Shown here one piece after another: positions 8,136-18,557 of a stretch of DNA of 64,000 bases. The position numbers were made by a program, and so were the translations under genes. This DNA is from Caballeronia turbans (GTDB taxonomy: Bacteria > Pseudomonadota > Gammaproteobacteria > Burkholderiales > Burkholderiaceae), in NCBI GenBank assembly GCA_001544655.2, contig FCOD02000001.1, forward strand, positions 62,001 to 126,000, read 5' to 3'. The notes beneath the pieces were generated by a model. It did not search any database, was not told the DNA's origin, and saw only the letters and a program-made list of their open reading frames with translations. Position 1 is the first letter of the stretch. Every line of letters starts with the position of its first letter.

Positions 8136-9146
8136 TCAGTCGGCGCTCGAAGAAACCGCGTCCGGTGTATCACTTGCGGCGTCATCGTGCGGCGCGTCGT
8201 TTTGGGGGACTCGCTTCGGGGCGTCCCCCGAGAGGACTTCCTGCGGGGCCTCGAACGAATAGTGCTCGACGACGCGCTTCACCGAATTGCGGAACGACGC
8301 GACAAGGTCCGAGCGAATTCCGCTGCTCGGATACGACAACACATATTCATACTCGATGTCGGTCTCGAACGGCCGCACGACGACACCATGCGCGCGCCAG
8401 ACCTTCGCCCCGAAGGGCTCGACGATCGAAATGCCAAGGCCGCCCGCGACCATCGCATAGCGGGTGTGGGCCGTGTCGGTGAAGACCGTATAACGCGGCC
8501 GGTCCTCGGTGGATGAAATGAGCGATTGCTCGGCTTCGTAAGGCTGGCGCGAATTCGGCAACCAGCCGATCAGCTTCTCGCCGCGCAAGTCGGATGGTCG
8601 AACGATCTTCTTTTTTGCGAGCTTGTGCGTGGCGGGCATCGCGCAGGAAGCGCGCGCCTTGAGCAGCGTCTCGACCTCGATGCCCGCGACCGCCGGAAAC
8701 GCGAGGCTCAGCGCGATATCGGCCTTGTGATTCTGCAGGTTCACGAGCACCTCGGGCACCTTCACCGAGTCCACCTTGATCGGCACGCCAGGGTGCCGCT
8801 CGGTGAAATCGGCGAGCACGGGCGGCAGGAGCGTCGTTGCGAGCACGGGCATGCACGCGACCGTGAGGCCATCGGACGCTTCCTCGCGGATCATGTCGGC
8901 GACCTGCTTCAGGCGCTCCAGGCCGAGAAAGTTCTCCTCGACGGATTTGTAGAAGCGCAGCCCTGCGGTCGTCGGATTCAGACGGCCGCCGATGCGCGAA
9001 AACAGGCTGAAACCGAGATCGGCTTCGAGGTCGGCAATCAGCCGGCTGATCGCGGGTTGCGTCACATGGAGTTTTTTTGCTGCACCGACACTGGTGCCGG
9101 TCATGATGAGGCTGCGAAAAGCCTCGATCTGGCGAAAACGGATCAT
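8136..9146 (-). CDS. LysR-family transcriptional regulator
   Basis: A 336-residue regulator. The N-terminal helix-turn-helix is MIRFRQIEAFRSLIMTGT followed by AAKKLHVTQPAISRLIADLEADLG; the periplasmic-binding-like effector domain follows (about 90-295). It diverges from the oligopeptide transporter operon and is the obvious candidate regulator of it. The start at 9146 (MIRFRQ) aligns with the usual LysR N-terminus; the frame extends 20 codons further without support. Unusual: a C-terminal tail of about 40 residues rich in Ala, Asp, Pro and Ser after the effector domain. Confidence 0.88.
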   Translation of the reverse strand: MIRFRQIEAFRSLIMTGTSVGAAKKLHVTQPAISRLIADLEADLGFSLFSRIGGRLNPTTAGLRFYKSVEENFLGLERLKQVADMIREEASDGLTVACMPVLATTLLPPVLADFTERHPGVPIKVDSVKVPEVLVNLQNHKADIALSLAFPAVAGIEVETLLKARASCAMPATHKLAKKKIVRPSDLRGEKLIGWLPNSRQPYEAEQSLISSTEDRPRYTVFTDTAHTRYAMVAGGLGISIVEPFGAKVWRAHGVVVRPFETDIEYEYVLSYPSSGIRSDLVASFRNSVKRVVEHYSFEAPQEVLSGDAPKRVPQNDAPHDDAASDTPDAVSSSAD

Positions 9147-9584
9147 CTTTCGGACGGCATTGAAGCGGCAGTTATACGGCGACGCAATCTTATAGGAAAC
9201 AAGCACTTGCTGCCTTAAGGCCAGCTATGCAGCAAAAACCGCAAAGTGCCTCGATTCAACAAATTGAACGACTATTCGAAAAATTTAGTGACTATAAGCA
9301 CATGTGAGTGGCATCTGACTTATTGATGCGAAATACTCGCCGCCAGCCTGAAGCGCGAATGAAAGCGTCCCGCAAAAGAATCGTCCGCCAGGCGCGTGAT
9401 CTGTACGTGACTTCGCCGCAGCGACGCGGTGGCATCAAGAAAGCTTTTCGTTAGATTTGCCAAGTTTGCGGTCAGCTTGTTTATCCTACTTGCGATAAAC
9501 ACCCCTTACACGAAGGACTGCGAACGTACGCAAGGAAAACGAAAGTCAACAACCAATAGTCGAGACAAAGAAAGAGGATTCCCC
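9147..9584. other. Divergent regulatory region, LysR gene / peptide transporter
   Basis: 438 bp with no supported gene. AT-rich around 9240-9310, as expected for divergent promoters and a LysR operator; no single T-N11-A site stands out. The oppA ribosome-binding site AAAGAGGA is at the right end. Confidence 0.5.
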
Positions 9585-11222
9585 ATGACGTTTTTTGCTG
9601 TTCCCCACGTATCGATCCGACGCACGAAGCTCGCCGCCGCCGCGACGCTGCTGGCCCTCTCCGCGCTGCACGCGACGGCCGCCATCGTGCCGACTGGCGT
9701 TACGCTCGCCGCGAAGCAGGAACTCGTGCGCAACAACGGCTCCGAGGTCGAAACGCTCGATCCCGCGCTGGTCGAAAGCGTGGTGGCGGCCAACGTTTCG
9801 CGTGACCTGTTCGAGAGCCTGACCGCCACCGACCCGGACGGCAAAGTTGTGCCGGGCGTCGCGGAAAAGTGGGAACAGAAGGACGCGACGACCTGGATCT
9901 TCCACTTGCGCAAGAACGCGCGCTGGTCCAATGGCGATCCCGTCACCGCAAACGATTTCGTGTACGGCTGCCAGCGCTTCGTCGATCCGAAAACGGCGTC
10001 GTCGTATGCGAGCGTGTTTGGCCCCTTCGTGCAAAACGGCGCGGATATCGTGGCGGGCAAGAAGCCGGCGAGCGCGCTCGGCGTGCGCGCCATCGACGCG
10101 AACACGATCGAAGTCAGGACTGACGGCCTCGTGCCGTTCCTGCCCGAACTGATGTCGAATCCGAACTTCGGGCCGGTTCATCGCGCGACGGTCGAAAAAT
10201 TCGGCAAGGACTGGACGAAGCCAGGCAATCTCGTCAGCAACGGCGCCTTTCAGCTCAAGGACTGGCAGGTCAACAGCAAGCTCGTGCTGACGAAGAACGC
10301 GAACTACTGGGACAAGAAGAACGTCCAGTTGACGCAGGTCACCTACCTGCCGGTCGAGGACGAGAACACCGACGTCAAGCTGTTCCAGTCCGGCGAGAAC
10401 GACATGACGTATCAGTTGCCGACGGGCACGTACGCGAAGTACAGCCAGCAATTTCCGAAGGACATCCGCAACTCGCTGATTCTCGGCACGCGCTACTACA
10501 GCTTCAACAATCGCGATCCGCTGCTGAAGGACGTGCGCGTGCGCAAGGCGCTCTCGATGGTCATCGACCGCGATCTGCTCGCGCAGCGCGTGACCGCCGA
10601 TGGCCAGACGCCGCTGTACGGCCTGCTGCCGAAGGGCGTGAGCGGCGCGGACGTCTCGAACTACGAATGGTCGGCCTGGCCGATGGCGAAGCGCGTCGAG
10701 GAAGCGAAGAAGCTGCTGGAACAGGCGGGCGTGAAGCCGGGCACGAAGCTGCGTTTCGCGATGAACACGAGCGACTACAACAAGAAGATGGCGATCTTCG
10801 TCGCGTCGGAATGGAAGACGAAGCTCGGCCTCACGATGGACATCGAGTCGATGGAGTTCAAGGTGCTGCTGAAGAAGCGCCATGAAGGCGACTATCAGAT
10901 CGCGCGCAATGGCTGGGTGGCCGACTACAACGACGCGACGACCTTCCTTACGCTCGTGCAATGCAAGTCGGAGCAGAACGATAACTTCAACTGCAACCCG
11001 AAGGCCGACGCACTCATCAAGAATGCGGCCGGAACCGCGGATCTCGCGAAGCGCGCGCAATTGCAGACTGAGGCCGCGAAGCTCGTGATGGACGACTACC
11101 CGATGCTGCCGCTGTTGCAATACGGCTTGCCGCGTCTCGTGAAGAGCTATGTCGGCGGCTACTCGCTGAAGAACCCGATGGATCACTACGGCAGCAAGGA
11201 TCTCTACATCGTCAAGCACTGA
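9585..11222 (+). CDS. oppA: Oligopeptide ABC transporter, periplasmic binding protein
   Basis: A 545-residue SBP family 5 protein. A signal peptide (about residues 1-35) precedes ELVRNNGSEVETLDPALVES, the OppA-type entry of the mature protein, followed by RDLFESLTATDPDGKVVPGVAEKW. It captures oligopeptides in the periplasm for the OppBCDF complex. The ATG at 9585 follows AAAGAGGATTCCCC; the frame to 9429 has no such support. OppA and MppA (murein tripeptide) paralogues cannot be separated here. Confidence 0.92.
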   Translation: MTFFAVPHVSIRRTKLAAAATLLALSALHATAAIVPTGVTLAAKQELVRNNGSEVETLDPALVESVVAANVSRDLFESLTATDPDGKVVPGVAEKWEQKDATTWIFHLRKNARWSNGDPVTANDFVYGCQRFVDPKTASSYASVFGPFVQNGADIVAGKKPASALGVRAIDANTIEVRTDGLVPFLPELMSNPNFGPVHRATVEKFGKDWTKPGNLVSNGAFQLKDWQVNSKLVLTKNANYWDKKNVQLTQVTYLPVEDENTDVKLFQSGENDMTYQLPTGTYAKYSQQFPKDIRNSLILGTRYYSFNNRDPLLKDVRVRKALSMVIDRDLLAQRVTADGQTPLYGLLPKGVSGADVSNYEWSAWPMAKRVEEAKKLLEQAGVKPGTKLRFAMNTSDYNKKMAIFVASEWKTKLGLTMDIESMEFKVLLKKRHEGDYQIARNGWVADYNDATTFLTLVQCKSEQNDNFNCNPKADALIKNAAGTADLAKRAQLQTEAAKLVMDDYPMLPLLQYGLPRLVKSYVGGYSLKNPMDHYGSKDLYIVKH

Positions 11223-11261
11223 CATCGCTGAATTCACTGCCATAGGCGAAGGGGAACGCTC

Positions 11262-12182
11262 ATGTGGTCCTACACGTTGCGGCGCGTGCTGCTCACGCTG
11301 CCGACGCTGCTGATCGTCGTGACGATCTGCTATCTGCTGCTGCATGCGACGCCCGGCGGACCGTTCGACGGCGAGCGCAAGGTATCCGCCGAAGTGCTTG
11401 CGAACCTGCAGGCGAAGTACCACCTCGGCGAGCCGCTGTGGAAGCAGTATCTGTTTTATCTCGACGGTCTCATGCACGGCGATCTCGGCGCGTCGTTCCG
11501 CTATGCCGACTGGAGCGTGAACGACCTCGTGCTGCGGGCGCTGCCGGTGTCGCTCACGATCGGGGGCGTGTCGATGCTCCTCGCGATCGTGATCGGCGTG
11601 GCGCTGGGCGTCGCGGCGGCGCTCTATCGCAACAGCATCGCGGACTATGCGCTCATGCTCGTCAGCAACGCGGGTAACGTGTTCCCGTCGTTCGTGCTCG
11701 GGCCGGTGCTGATCCTCGTTTTCGCGATCCTGCTGAAGTGGCTGCCCGCGGGCGGCTGGAACGACTTCCAGCTGCGCTACATGGCGCTGCCCGTCGCGCT
11801 GCTCGTGATGATCAACGTGGCGACAGTCGGCCGCGTGACGCGCGCGAGCCTGATCGAGGTGCTGAACACGAACTACATCCGCACCGCGCGCGCAAAGGGA
11901 CTGCCAATGCGCACCGTCGTGCTGCGTCATGCGCTGAAGCCGACGCTGATTCCGGTCGTTTCGGTGATCGGGCCGCTCGCCATTTCGTCGATTACGGCCG
12001 CGGTCGTCACGGAATCGGTGTTCTCGCTGCCGGGCATCGGCAAGCTGATCGTGAACGGCGCGGCCAATCGCGATTACACGCTCGTGCTCGGCCTCGTCGT
12101 GCTGGTCACGGTCGTGGCGGTGGTGCTCAACCTGCTGGTCGATCTCGCGTATGCGTGGCTCGATCCTAAGATCCGTTATTGA
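11262..12182 (+). CDS. oppB: Oligopeptide ABC transporter permease OppB
   Basis: A 306-residue inner-membrane permease with six predicted membrane segments. The N-terminus MWSYTLRRVLLTLPTLLIVV is standard for OppB/DppB. The EAA loop lies in VLNTNYIRTARAKGLPMRTVV, which docks on the ATPases. It pairs with OppC, whose gene starts 11 bp downstream. Confidence 0.93.
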   Translation: MWSYTLRRVLLTLPTLLIVVTICYLLLHATPGGPFDGERKVSAEVLANLQAKYHLGEPLWKQYLFYLDGLMHGDLGASFRYADWSVNDLVLRALPVSLTIGGVSMLLAIVIGVALGVAAALYRNSIADYALMLVSNAGNVFPSFVLGPVLILVFAILLKWLPAGGWNDFQLRYMALPVALLVMINVATVGRVTRASLIEVLNTNYIRTARAKGLPMRTVVLRHALKPTLIPVVSVIGPLAISSITAAVVTESVFSLPGIGKLIVNGAANRDYTLVLGLVVLVTVVAVVLNLLVDLAYAWLDPKIRY

Positions 12183-12193
12183 AAGGGCGCGCG

Positions 12194-13084
12194 ATGAAAT
12201 CTGCTTCTCTTGCACCCATGCTCGAAAAGGCCGTCGCGGGCCGCAGCCCGTGGCAGGACGCGCGCGCGCGTTTCCTGCGCAACAAGGCCGCCGTCGTGAG
12301 CCTGATCCTGCTCGTTCTGGTCACGCTCGCGTGCATCGTCGGGCCGTGGCTCCTGCCGAACGAATTCGACTCCACCGACTGGAACGCGACGAGCGCGGCG
12401 CCCACGCTCGCGAACTGGCACCTCTTCGGCACCGACGACACCGGCCGCGATCTGCTCGTGCGCTGCCTGATCGGCGGCCGCGTCTCGCTGATGATCGGCG
12501 CGCTCGCCACGCTCACGTCCGTCACGCTCGGCATCGTGTGGGGCGCGATCGCGGGCTTCGTCGGCGGACGCGTCGACAACGCGATGATGCGCATCGTCGA
12601 CATGATGTACGCCATCCCGTACCTGCTCATCGCGATCCTGATGGTGACGCTGCTCGGCCGCGAGTTCTATCTCGTCGTCGTCACCATCACCATTTTTTCG
12701 TGGATGGACATGGCGCGCGTCGTGCGCGGCCAGACGCTTTCGATCCGCTCGAAGGAGTATGTCGAGGCGGCGCGCGCGATCGGCGTGCCGACGCGACGCA
12801 TCATCGCGCGGCATGTGGTGCCGAATCTGCTCGGCATCGTCGCGATCTACACGACCGTCACCGTGCCCGCCGTCATCCTCACGGAATCGGTGCTGTCGTT
12901 TCTCGGACTCGGCGTGCAGGAGCCGATGACGAGCTGGGGCGTGCTGATTCAGGACGGCGTCGGCGTGATGGAATCGTCGCCGTGGATCTTGCTGTTCCCG
13001 GCGGCGCTGTTGTCGATCACGCTTTACTGCATCAATTTTGTCGGCGACGGGCTGCGCGACGCACTCGATCCGAAGGACAGGTGA
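12194..13084 (+). CDS. oppC: Oligopeptide ABC transporter permease OppC
   Basis: A 296-residue permease of the OppC/DppC type. SPWQDARARFLRNKAAVVSL before the first membrane helix is the family N-terminus; LFGTDDTGRDLLVR and the EAA-type EYVEAARAIGVPTRRII are characteristic. The ATG at 12194 follows GAAAGGG; the TTG at 12179 overlaps the oppB stop and is less likely. Confidence 0.93.
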   Translation: MKSASLAPMLEKAVAGRSPWQDARARFLRNKAAVVSLILLVLVTLACIVGPWLLPNEFDSTDWNATSAAPTLANWHLFGTDDTGRDLLVRCLIGGRVSLMIGALATLTSVTLGIVWGAIAGFVGGRVDNAMMRIVDMMYAIPYLLIAILMVTLLGREFYLVVVTITIFSWMDMARVVRGQTLSIRSKEYVEAARAIGVPTRRIIARHVVPNLLGIVAIYTTVTVPAVILTESVLSFLGLGVQEPMTSWGVLIQDGVGVMESSPWILLFPAALLSITLYCINFVGDGLRDALDPKDR

Positions 13085-13087
13085 GCC

Positions 13088-14066
<979 letters not shown>

Positions 14067-14074
<8 letters not shown>

Positions 14075-15050
14075 CGCGACGATCCTCTCCGTGCGCGACA
14101 TGCGCGTGCATTTTCAGGTGAAGTCGAAAAACCGCCTGCCGTGGGCGCCGCGCCGCACGCTGAAGGCCGTCGACGGCGTGAGCTTTGATTTAAAGGCGGG
14201 CGAGACGCTCGGCGTCGTCGGGGAATCGGGCTGCGGCAAATCCACGTTGTCGCGCGCGATCCTGAACCTCATTCCCGCGACGGCCGGCGACATCGTATGG
14301 ATGGGCGCCACGCTCTCGGGTGCATCGGCGCGCGAATGGCATCGCGTGCGCGGCGACGTGCAGATGATCTTCCAGGACCCGCTCGCATCGCTCGATCCGC
14401 GCATGACGATCGGACAGATCATCGCGGAGCCGCTCGTCGAGCATCGGCCTGGTATCGCAAAGCGGGACATGGACGAACGCGTGCGCGCGATGATGGCGAA
14501 GGTCGGCCTGCGCGAGCAGATGATCAACCGCTATCCGCATGAGTTTTCCGGCGGGCAGTGCCAGCGCATCGGCATCGCGCGCGCGCTGATCGTCGAGCCG
14601 AAGCTCGTCATCTGCGACGAACCCGTGTCGGCGCTCGATGTGTCGATTCAGGCGCAGATCGTGAATCTGCTCAAGTCGCTGCAAAAGGAGATGAAGCTCG
14701 CGCTCATCTTCATCGCGCACGATCTGGCCGTGGTGCGTCACATCTCCGATCGCGTGATGGTGATGTACCTCGGCCGCGTGATGGAGCTCGCGGAGAAACA
14801 TGCGCTCTACGGCACGCCGCGCCATCCGTACACGCGCGCGCTGTTGTCGGCGGTGCCGGTGCCCGATCCGTCGGTCGAGCGCGCCAAGACCGTGCAGATC
14901 CTGTCGGGCGACATTCCAAGCCCGATCGATCCGCCTTCGGGCTGCGTGTTCCATACGCGCTGCCCGATGGCACAGACGCGCTGCTCGCGCGAAGTGCCGG
15001 CGCTGCGCACGTTCGGGGCGGATTCATCGGCGGCGTGCCTGTTTGCTTGA
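14067..15050 (+). CDS. oppF: Oligopeptide ABC transporter ATPase OppF
   Basis: A 327-residue ATPase partner of OppD. Walker A GESGCGKST, signature FSGGQCQR, Walker B LVICDEPVSALD, H-loop IFIAHDLAVV and a C-terminal Cys cluster (GCVFHTRCPMAQTRC) are all present. It closes the inner-membrane part of the operon; the porin gene follows after 219 bp. Confidence 0.94.
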
Positions 15051-15269
15051 ATGGCGATTCGCGCCAATCCGCGCCAATCAGAAAATCAACGATATTCGAG
15101 GAAGACACACCCGCAATAAATAAAGTACACGCGTCGCCCGTCCTTTGCTCCGTTTGCTCATCCGCCTGTACGCCTCGACGCTTCTAGCGTCGCCGGGCGA
15201 GGTGTTTCGCAATCCTTCGTTTCGATCAAGCCGTCAGCAGTTGAATCAAAATAAGTGGAGATCTTTTTC

Positions 15270-15803
15270 GTGACAAAACAAAAACGTTCACTAGCGCTAT
15301 CGATTTTGTTGTTCAGCGGTTTCATGGCCGCGACAGTCGCCGCGCACGCCGATGAAGCCGAAACTCAGCCTGTTTCGCGTCACACCGAAGCGCCGCCGGA
15401 TTCGCCGCCCAACACCGAAGCGGACGCGCCGGTGAGCAGTCAGGCGAAGTCGAAGGGCTTCCTCGAGGATTCGCACTTCAACGTGCTGATGCGCTCCTTT
15501 ACCGAGCATGACGAATTCAAGGGCGCGGGCAAGAAGGACGCGTGGGTGCTCGGCGCGCAGGCCGTCTTCGAATCGGGCTATACCAAGGGCCTGATCGGGC
15601 TCGGCGGCGACGTGTCGCTCTTCGGCGCGTTCAAGCTGAACGGCGGCAACGGGGCGGGTAATCGCGTGCACGTGGGCACGGACGGCGGCGGATCGAATCA
15701 ATTGGCGTGGGCCTATCCGGGCGTGTGGGACGTCAAGGCGCGCGTGTCGAACACGGTGCTCAAGTACGGTCAGCATTTTCGCCCGGAAGCCCTTATCCAG
15801 TAA
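15270..15803 (+). pseudogene. OprD-family porin, 5' part, interrupted by the prophage
   Basis: It encodes the N-terminal ~168 residues of an OprD-type specific porin (signal peptide about 1-28, FLEDSHFNVLMRSFTEHD, GLIGLGGDVSLFGAFKLNGG, VSNTVLKYGQ), then nine phage-encoded residues and a stop at 15801-15803. The GTG at 15270 is preferred because GTGGAG lies nine bases before it; the frame also opens at GTG 15255. The rest of the gene is at 55305-56213 in the same frame. Position behind oppABCDF, as for peptide-specific OprD paralogues, suggests an outer-membrane peptide channel. The remaining product lacks most of the barrel and should be non-functional. Confidence 0.9.
15762..15775 (+). other. 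attL core
   Basis: AAGTACGGTCAGCA, identical to 55305-55318. It encodes Lys-Tyr-Gly-Gln of the porin; the first base is a codon first position in both porin halves, so recombination here keeps the frame. Confidence 0.9.
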
Positions 15804-15841
15804 GGCGTTTCTAATATTCAGGGTGGCCGTTTCTAATATTC
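15789..15841 (+). promoter_or_regulatory. Left attachment-arm repeats (integrase/accessory sites)
   Basis: A hairpin-like GCCCTTATCCAGTAAGGC (15789-15806), then two direct copies of CGTTTCTAATATTC (15806-15819 and 15828-15841) spaced 22 bp, about two helical turns. Related copies lie near attR at 55175-55188 and, inverted, 55240-55253. This arrangement fits arm-type integrase sites of an attP. Confidence 0.75.
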
Positions 15842-15846
15842 CTGGC

Positions 15847-16905
15847 CTATGCTGACTTCTTCGTGGCCATTTTCACCTCGCTTTTCCCGTTCTTTTTGCC
15901 CTTGAAATAGAACTGCGTCGTGGTCGTTTTCGTGTGCACGGCGGCAATGCGAAGCTGCTCAATCGTGTATCCACCGTCGGCCGCATCGGTGATCGCTTTC
16001 GCGCGGATGTCCTTGATCGTGTAGGCGTATTTTTGCAGCCCGGCGCGATCGCACGCGCGGCGCCACACCTGCAATGCAGTCGTATCGCCCCACGGCTTTC
16101 CGGTGCGCGTGTGCAGCACATACGGCGACTTCACCTTCCCGGTGCTGCGCGCCACCTCGAGCGCGGCTTCAATGTCGGGCGTGATCGTCACGTCGACCGA
16201 GAGGCCGCTCGTGTGCTGCGTCTTGCTCGGCTTGAAGTGGATCACGCCGTTCTCCCGGTCTATCCAGTTCACGTCGTCATCACTCGACTTGCGCCACTTC
16301 AGCGCGCGGATTTCCGTCGAACGTTGGAGCGTCAGATAGCAGAGATCGACCAGCGCGAGGATCATCGGATTGATGGCGAGCTCGGCGCGGATCATAGCGA
16401 AATGCTCGTCGGTGATGTAGACGTCGCGGTCCGGCTGTGCCTTCAGGCGGATGCCGGTGCACGGGTTCTCGCCGACAAAGTGCCGGTTCTCCCGGCACCA
16501 TTGAAAGAAGCCGCTCAGGAAGGCGCGCATCGTGCGCTGCATGGGGATCTTCATTTTCCAGTTCTTCAGGAATTCGGCGACGTAGGCTGGATCGACCAAT
16601 TGCACGTCGATGTCGAGAAACCCCTCTTTCACGTATTCGCCATAACGCCACCAGCCTTTCTCGCGGTGCTCGCCGCGCTTCTCCTTCACGTATTCGTCGA
16701 CGAGCGCCGGCGTGTTGCCGAGTCCTTTCTGTGATTCGGCCTTTTCCTTCTCAGCGGCCAGGCGCTTGAGCATCTTGGTCTCGCCTTCGTCCACGCGGCA
16801 CAGCTTGATCCAGCGACCGCCCTTGGGAAAGTAGTACCAGCTTCCGCTCTTCTCATAAACTCGGCTCGGCAAGCCATCCGGAACGGTTCTGCGGCGGGCG
16901 TTCAT
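15847..16905 (-). CDS. int: Phage tyrosine-recombinase integrase
   Basis: A 352-residue tyrosine recombinase. An N-terminal arm-binding region (about 1-65) is followed by a SAM-like core-binding domain (about 70-165) and the catalytic domain. The first catalytic Arg is in TLQRSTEIRALKW, the second in YTIKDIRAKAITDA (Lys/Asp where His is usual in H-x-x-R), a His in AAVHTKTTTTQFYFK, and the nucleophile is the Tyr of QFYFK. It recombines the 14-bp core next to its 3' end. Its ATG overlaps the stop of the DUF4224 gene. Confidence 0.93.
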   Translation of the reverse strand: MNARRRTVPDGLPSRVYEKSGSWYYFPKGGRWIKLCRVDEGETKMLKRLAAEKEKAESQKGLGNTPALVDEYVKEKRGEHREKGWWRYGEYVKEGFLDIDVQLVDPAYVAEFLKNWKMKIPMQRTMRAFLSGFFQWCRENRHFVGENPCTGIRLKAQPDRDVYITDEHFAMIRAELAINPMILALVDLCYLTLQRSTEIRALKWRKSSDDDVNWIDRENGVIHFKPSKTQHTSGLSVDVTITPDIEAALEVARSTGKVKSPYVLHTRTGKPWGDTTALQVWRRACDRAGLQKYAYTIKDIRAKAITDAADGGYTIEQLRIAAVHTKTTTTQFYFKGKKNGKSEVKMATKKSA

Positions 16906-17141
16906 CGTACGGTTCTCAATGGTCTAAGGGCGGGGCGCGGAGGCTCCGTGCTGTTGGATAATATACCGACGCGCTTCTGCATCAGCGCTTCGAAGGTCGC
17001 CCAGGTCATTACCGGGCTTCCGTCTGCGCAGCGCACGACGCGCACGCCGAATTCAGACTGGAACCATTCGGCCTGCTTCGTCGATGTTTTCTTACCCGTC
17101 ACGCGCGCGAGGTCTTCGGCTGACATCAGGCGGTCACTCAT
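16902..17141 (-). CDS. DUF4224 family protein, possible directionality factor
   Basis: A 79-residue protein starting MSDRLMSAEDLARVTGKKTS and including QAEWFQSEFGVRVVRCADGS, the pattern of DUF4224 proteins found beside phage integrases. A small DNA-binding protein at this place often acts as excisionase, but that role is inferred from position. ATG 17141 is preferred over the GTG at 17144. It overlaps int by 4 bp. Confidence 0.75.
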   Translation of the reverse strand: MSDRLMSAEDLARVTGKKTSTKQAEWFQSEFGVRVVRCADGSPVMTWATFEALMQKRVGILSNSTEPPRPALRPLRTVR

Positions 17142-17200
17142 CACTCTCTCTCCAGATACGCGCGGCTTACGCGCATGAATTCATCGATGTTGCTGGTCAC
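17141..17200 (-). CDS. 19-residue possible coupling peptide
   Basis: GTG start overlapping the stop of the Lar-like gene, stop overlapping the start of the DUF4224 gene: VTSNIDEFMRVSRAYLERE. It may only be a translation-coupling ORF. Confidence 0.3.
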   Translation of the reverse strand: MTSNIDEFMRVSRAYLERE

Positions 17201-17409
17201 TTCTGTTCCTCTTTGCTCGCCACGCTCGACTCAGGAGCGCGCTGATTCCATTTAGCGATGGCCGACTCAATCGAAGTGCGGCCGCCTACACTTGGGCTAA
17301 CGCAATTGATCGTGCGGCATTCAACAAACCACCAATCGTCGGGATCAAACTCCTCCGCGACATATGGCGGCTTTCCGCAGAACGGGCATGACTTTATTGG
17401 CTCAGTCAC
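17197..17409 (-). CDS. Lar-like restriction-alleviation zinc-ribbon protein
   Basis: A 70-residue protein. It begins with SCPFCGKPPYVAEEF, has a second Cys pair (VECRTINCVSP) and ends the fold with AIAKWNQRAP. The CPFCG...C..C...WN.R pattern is that of the Lar/restriction alleviation family; in Rac prophage, Lar modulates type I restriction-modification. Function here is inferred by family. Confidence 0.75.
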   Translation of the reverse strand: MTEPIKSCPFCGKPPYVAEEFDPDDWWFVECRTINCVSPSVGGRTSIESAIAKWNQRAPESSVASKEEQK

Positions 17410-17750
17410 GATCCCTCCTTGCTCTGCGCGTCTTGCATCGCTTTCGCTGCGATGGCGGAACCCTCAATCGCGTAGTTCCGGCCGCCCAAATGAATGAGGC
17501 GCGGCTTCTCCGGCTCGATCCAAATGCAGCGCCCGTTTTCGTCGACGCGCTCGCCTTGCTGACTCCATGCCGTAAAGGCGTGCCAGAAGGGGGATTTCTC
17601 TCCCGGCTGGCGCTTGGCGATGTCGCCGTTCTTCGTCAGAACGGACGGGCCGAAATAGCGGTGCATTTCGAACGTCCAGAGTTTCCCATTCGCGTCGGTG
17701 ATGAACCGGTCGGGGCCGCCCCACGATATGTGGATGATCTCCGCTCTCAC
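17406..17750 (-). CDS. Phage hypothetical protein
   Basis: About 114 residues from a GTG at 17750 that has GGAAGGG six bases upstream; a longer frame starts at ATG 17795 inside the upstream gene. The sequence has EIIHISWGGPDRFITDANGK and a hydrophilic C-terminus (AIAAKAMQDAQSKEGS). Not recognised. It overlaps the Lar-like gene by 4 bp. Confidence 0.6.
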   Translation of the reverse strand: MRAEIIHISWGGPDRFITDANGKLWTFEMHRYFGPSVLTKNGDIAKRQPGEKSPFWHAFTAWSQQGERVDENGRCIWIEPEKPRLIHLGGRNYAIEGSAIAAKAMQDAQSKEGS

Positions 17751-17778
17751 GATTTCCCTTCCTCCCCGGATTGCCGTG

Positions 17779-18081
17779 TCAGTTCCATGTGACATCCCCT
17801 CGCGGCTTCATCAGATCAGCCATCGTGGTGTACACCTCGCCGCAATCGCAGCGGCTGATTCCCTTATACGGTTTGTAGTCATGGCGGTGGATCAGGTCGC
17901 ACTCGTCGGCGTAATACAGGGTGCCGGGATGTTCTTCACCGGGCTTGAGCGTCCGGCATACACTGAACATTTGGCGCGGCTTACCCGACTTCATGCACAC
18001 GTAATGCGCGCTGTTCACGTACAAGTCCTCTCCGGTCGATCTGAGCCGCACGTGGTCCATTGGCAGAAAGTGTTCAGTCAC
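17779..18081 (-). CDS. Phage Cys-containing protein, unknown
   Basis: A 100-residue protein starting at a GTG behind GGAGGAGCAGCC. Segments VCRTLKPGEEHPGTLYYADECDLIHRHDY and SRCDCGEVYTTMADLM suggest a small metal-binding fold (Cys, His). Not recognised. Its start overlaps the stop of the upstream gene. Confidence 0.6.
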   Translation of the reverse strand: MTEHFLPMDHVRLRSTGEDLYVNSAHYVCMKSGKPRQMFSVCRTLKPGEEHPGTLYYADECDLIHRHDYKPYKGISRCDCGEVYTTMADLMKPRGDVTWN

Positions 18082-18548
18082 GGCTGCTCCTCCCCGGATT
18101 GCCTTGCTCGGTCGATGGCGGCGTCGAAATTGGCGCGCACGGTCTTGAGCGCCGCAATGATTCCATTGTGCTCACCTCTGGCGTAGCTTCCCGGAACCGG
18201 AGGATTGAGCGGATCGACCATTTCATAGGTTTGCTTCAGCGCTCTTTCGAATGCTTCACGGGTCTTTGCATCATCCGGCGTGGGGTGGGTGAACAAGGGC
18301 ACATATTCATGCCCCTGTTGCGCCAACCATTTCCGATCGTACTCAGAAGGTTCTTCGCCCGTTTCATCACTAAACACCAGTTTGTCGGGGAAATGTTTCT
18401 CTCGAATCGCCCATCCGACCGGCTTCCTCTCCGCCAATACACGGGATTCGAGGGCGGCTTGCCATCCTTCCCACGCCCATTCCTCACCATCTTTCGGATG
18501 GTCGCCAGCAGGAAGCGAGTTGAACCATTTTTTGAAATGTTCTTTCAT
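18078..18548 (-). CDS. Phage hypothetical protein
   Basis: A 156-residue soluble protein starting MKEHFKKWFNSLPAGDHPKD; the N-terminal EEWAWEGWQAALESR pattern recurs in many small phage proteins of leftward operons. GAGG lies seven bases upstream of ATG 18548. The C-terminal half (GIIAALKTVRANFDAAIDRA) is helical. Function unknown. Confidence 0.6.
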   Translation of the reverse strand: MKEHFKKWFNSLPAGDHPKDGEEWAWEGWQAALESRVLAERKPVGWAIREKHFPDKLVFSDETGEEPSEYDRKWLAQQGHEYVPLFTHPTPDDAKTREAFERALKQTYEMVDPLNPPVPGSYARGEHNGIIAALKTVRANFDAAIDRARQSGEEQP

Positions 18549-18557
18549 TTTCAAACC

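Noticed and set aside
9546-12215. 889-codon minus ORF over oppA-oppB
   Set aside because: Shadow of the transporter genes; composition dominated by Arg, His, Gln.
15700-15900. tRNA gene as integration target
   Set aside because: No tRNA-like sequence at either end; the core is in porin coding sequence.
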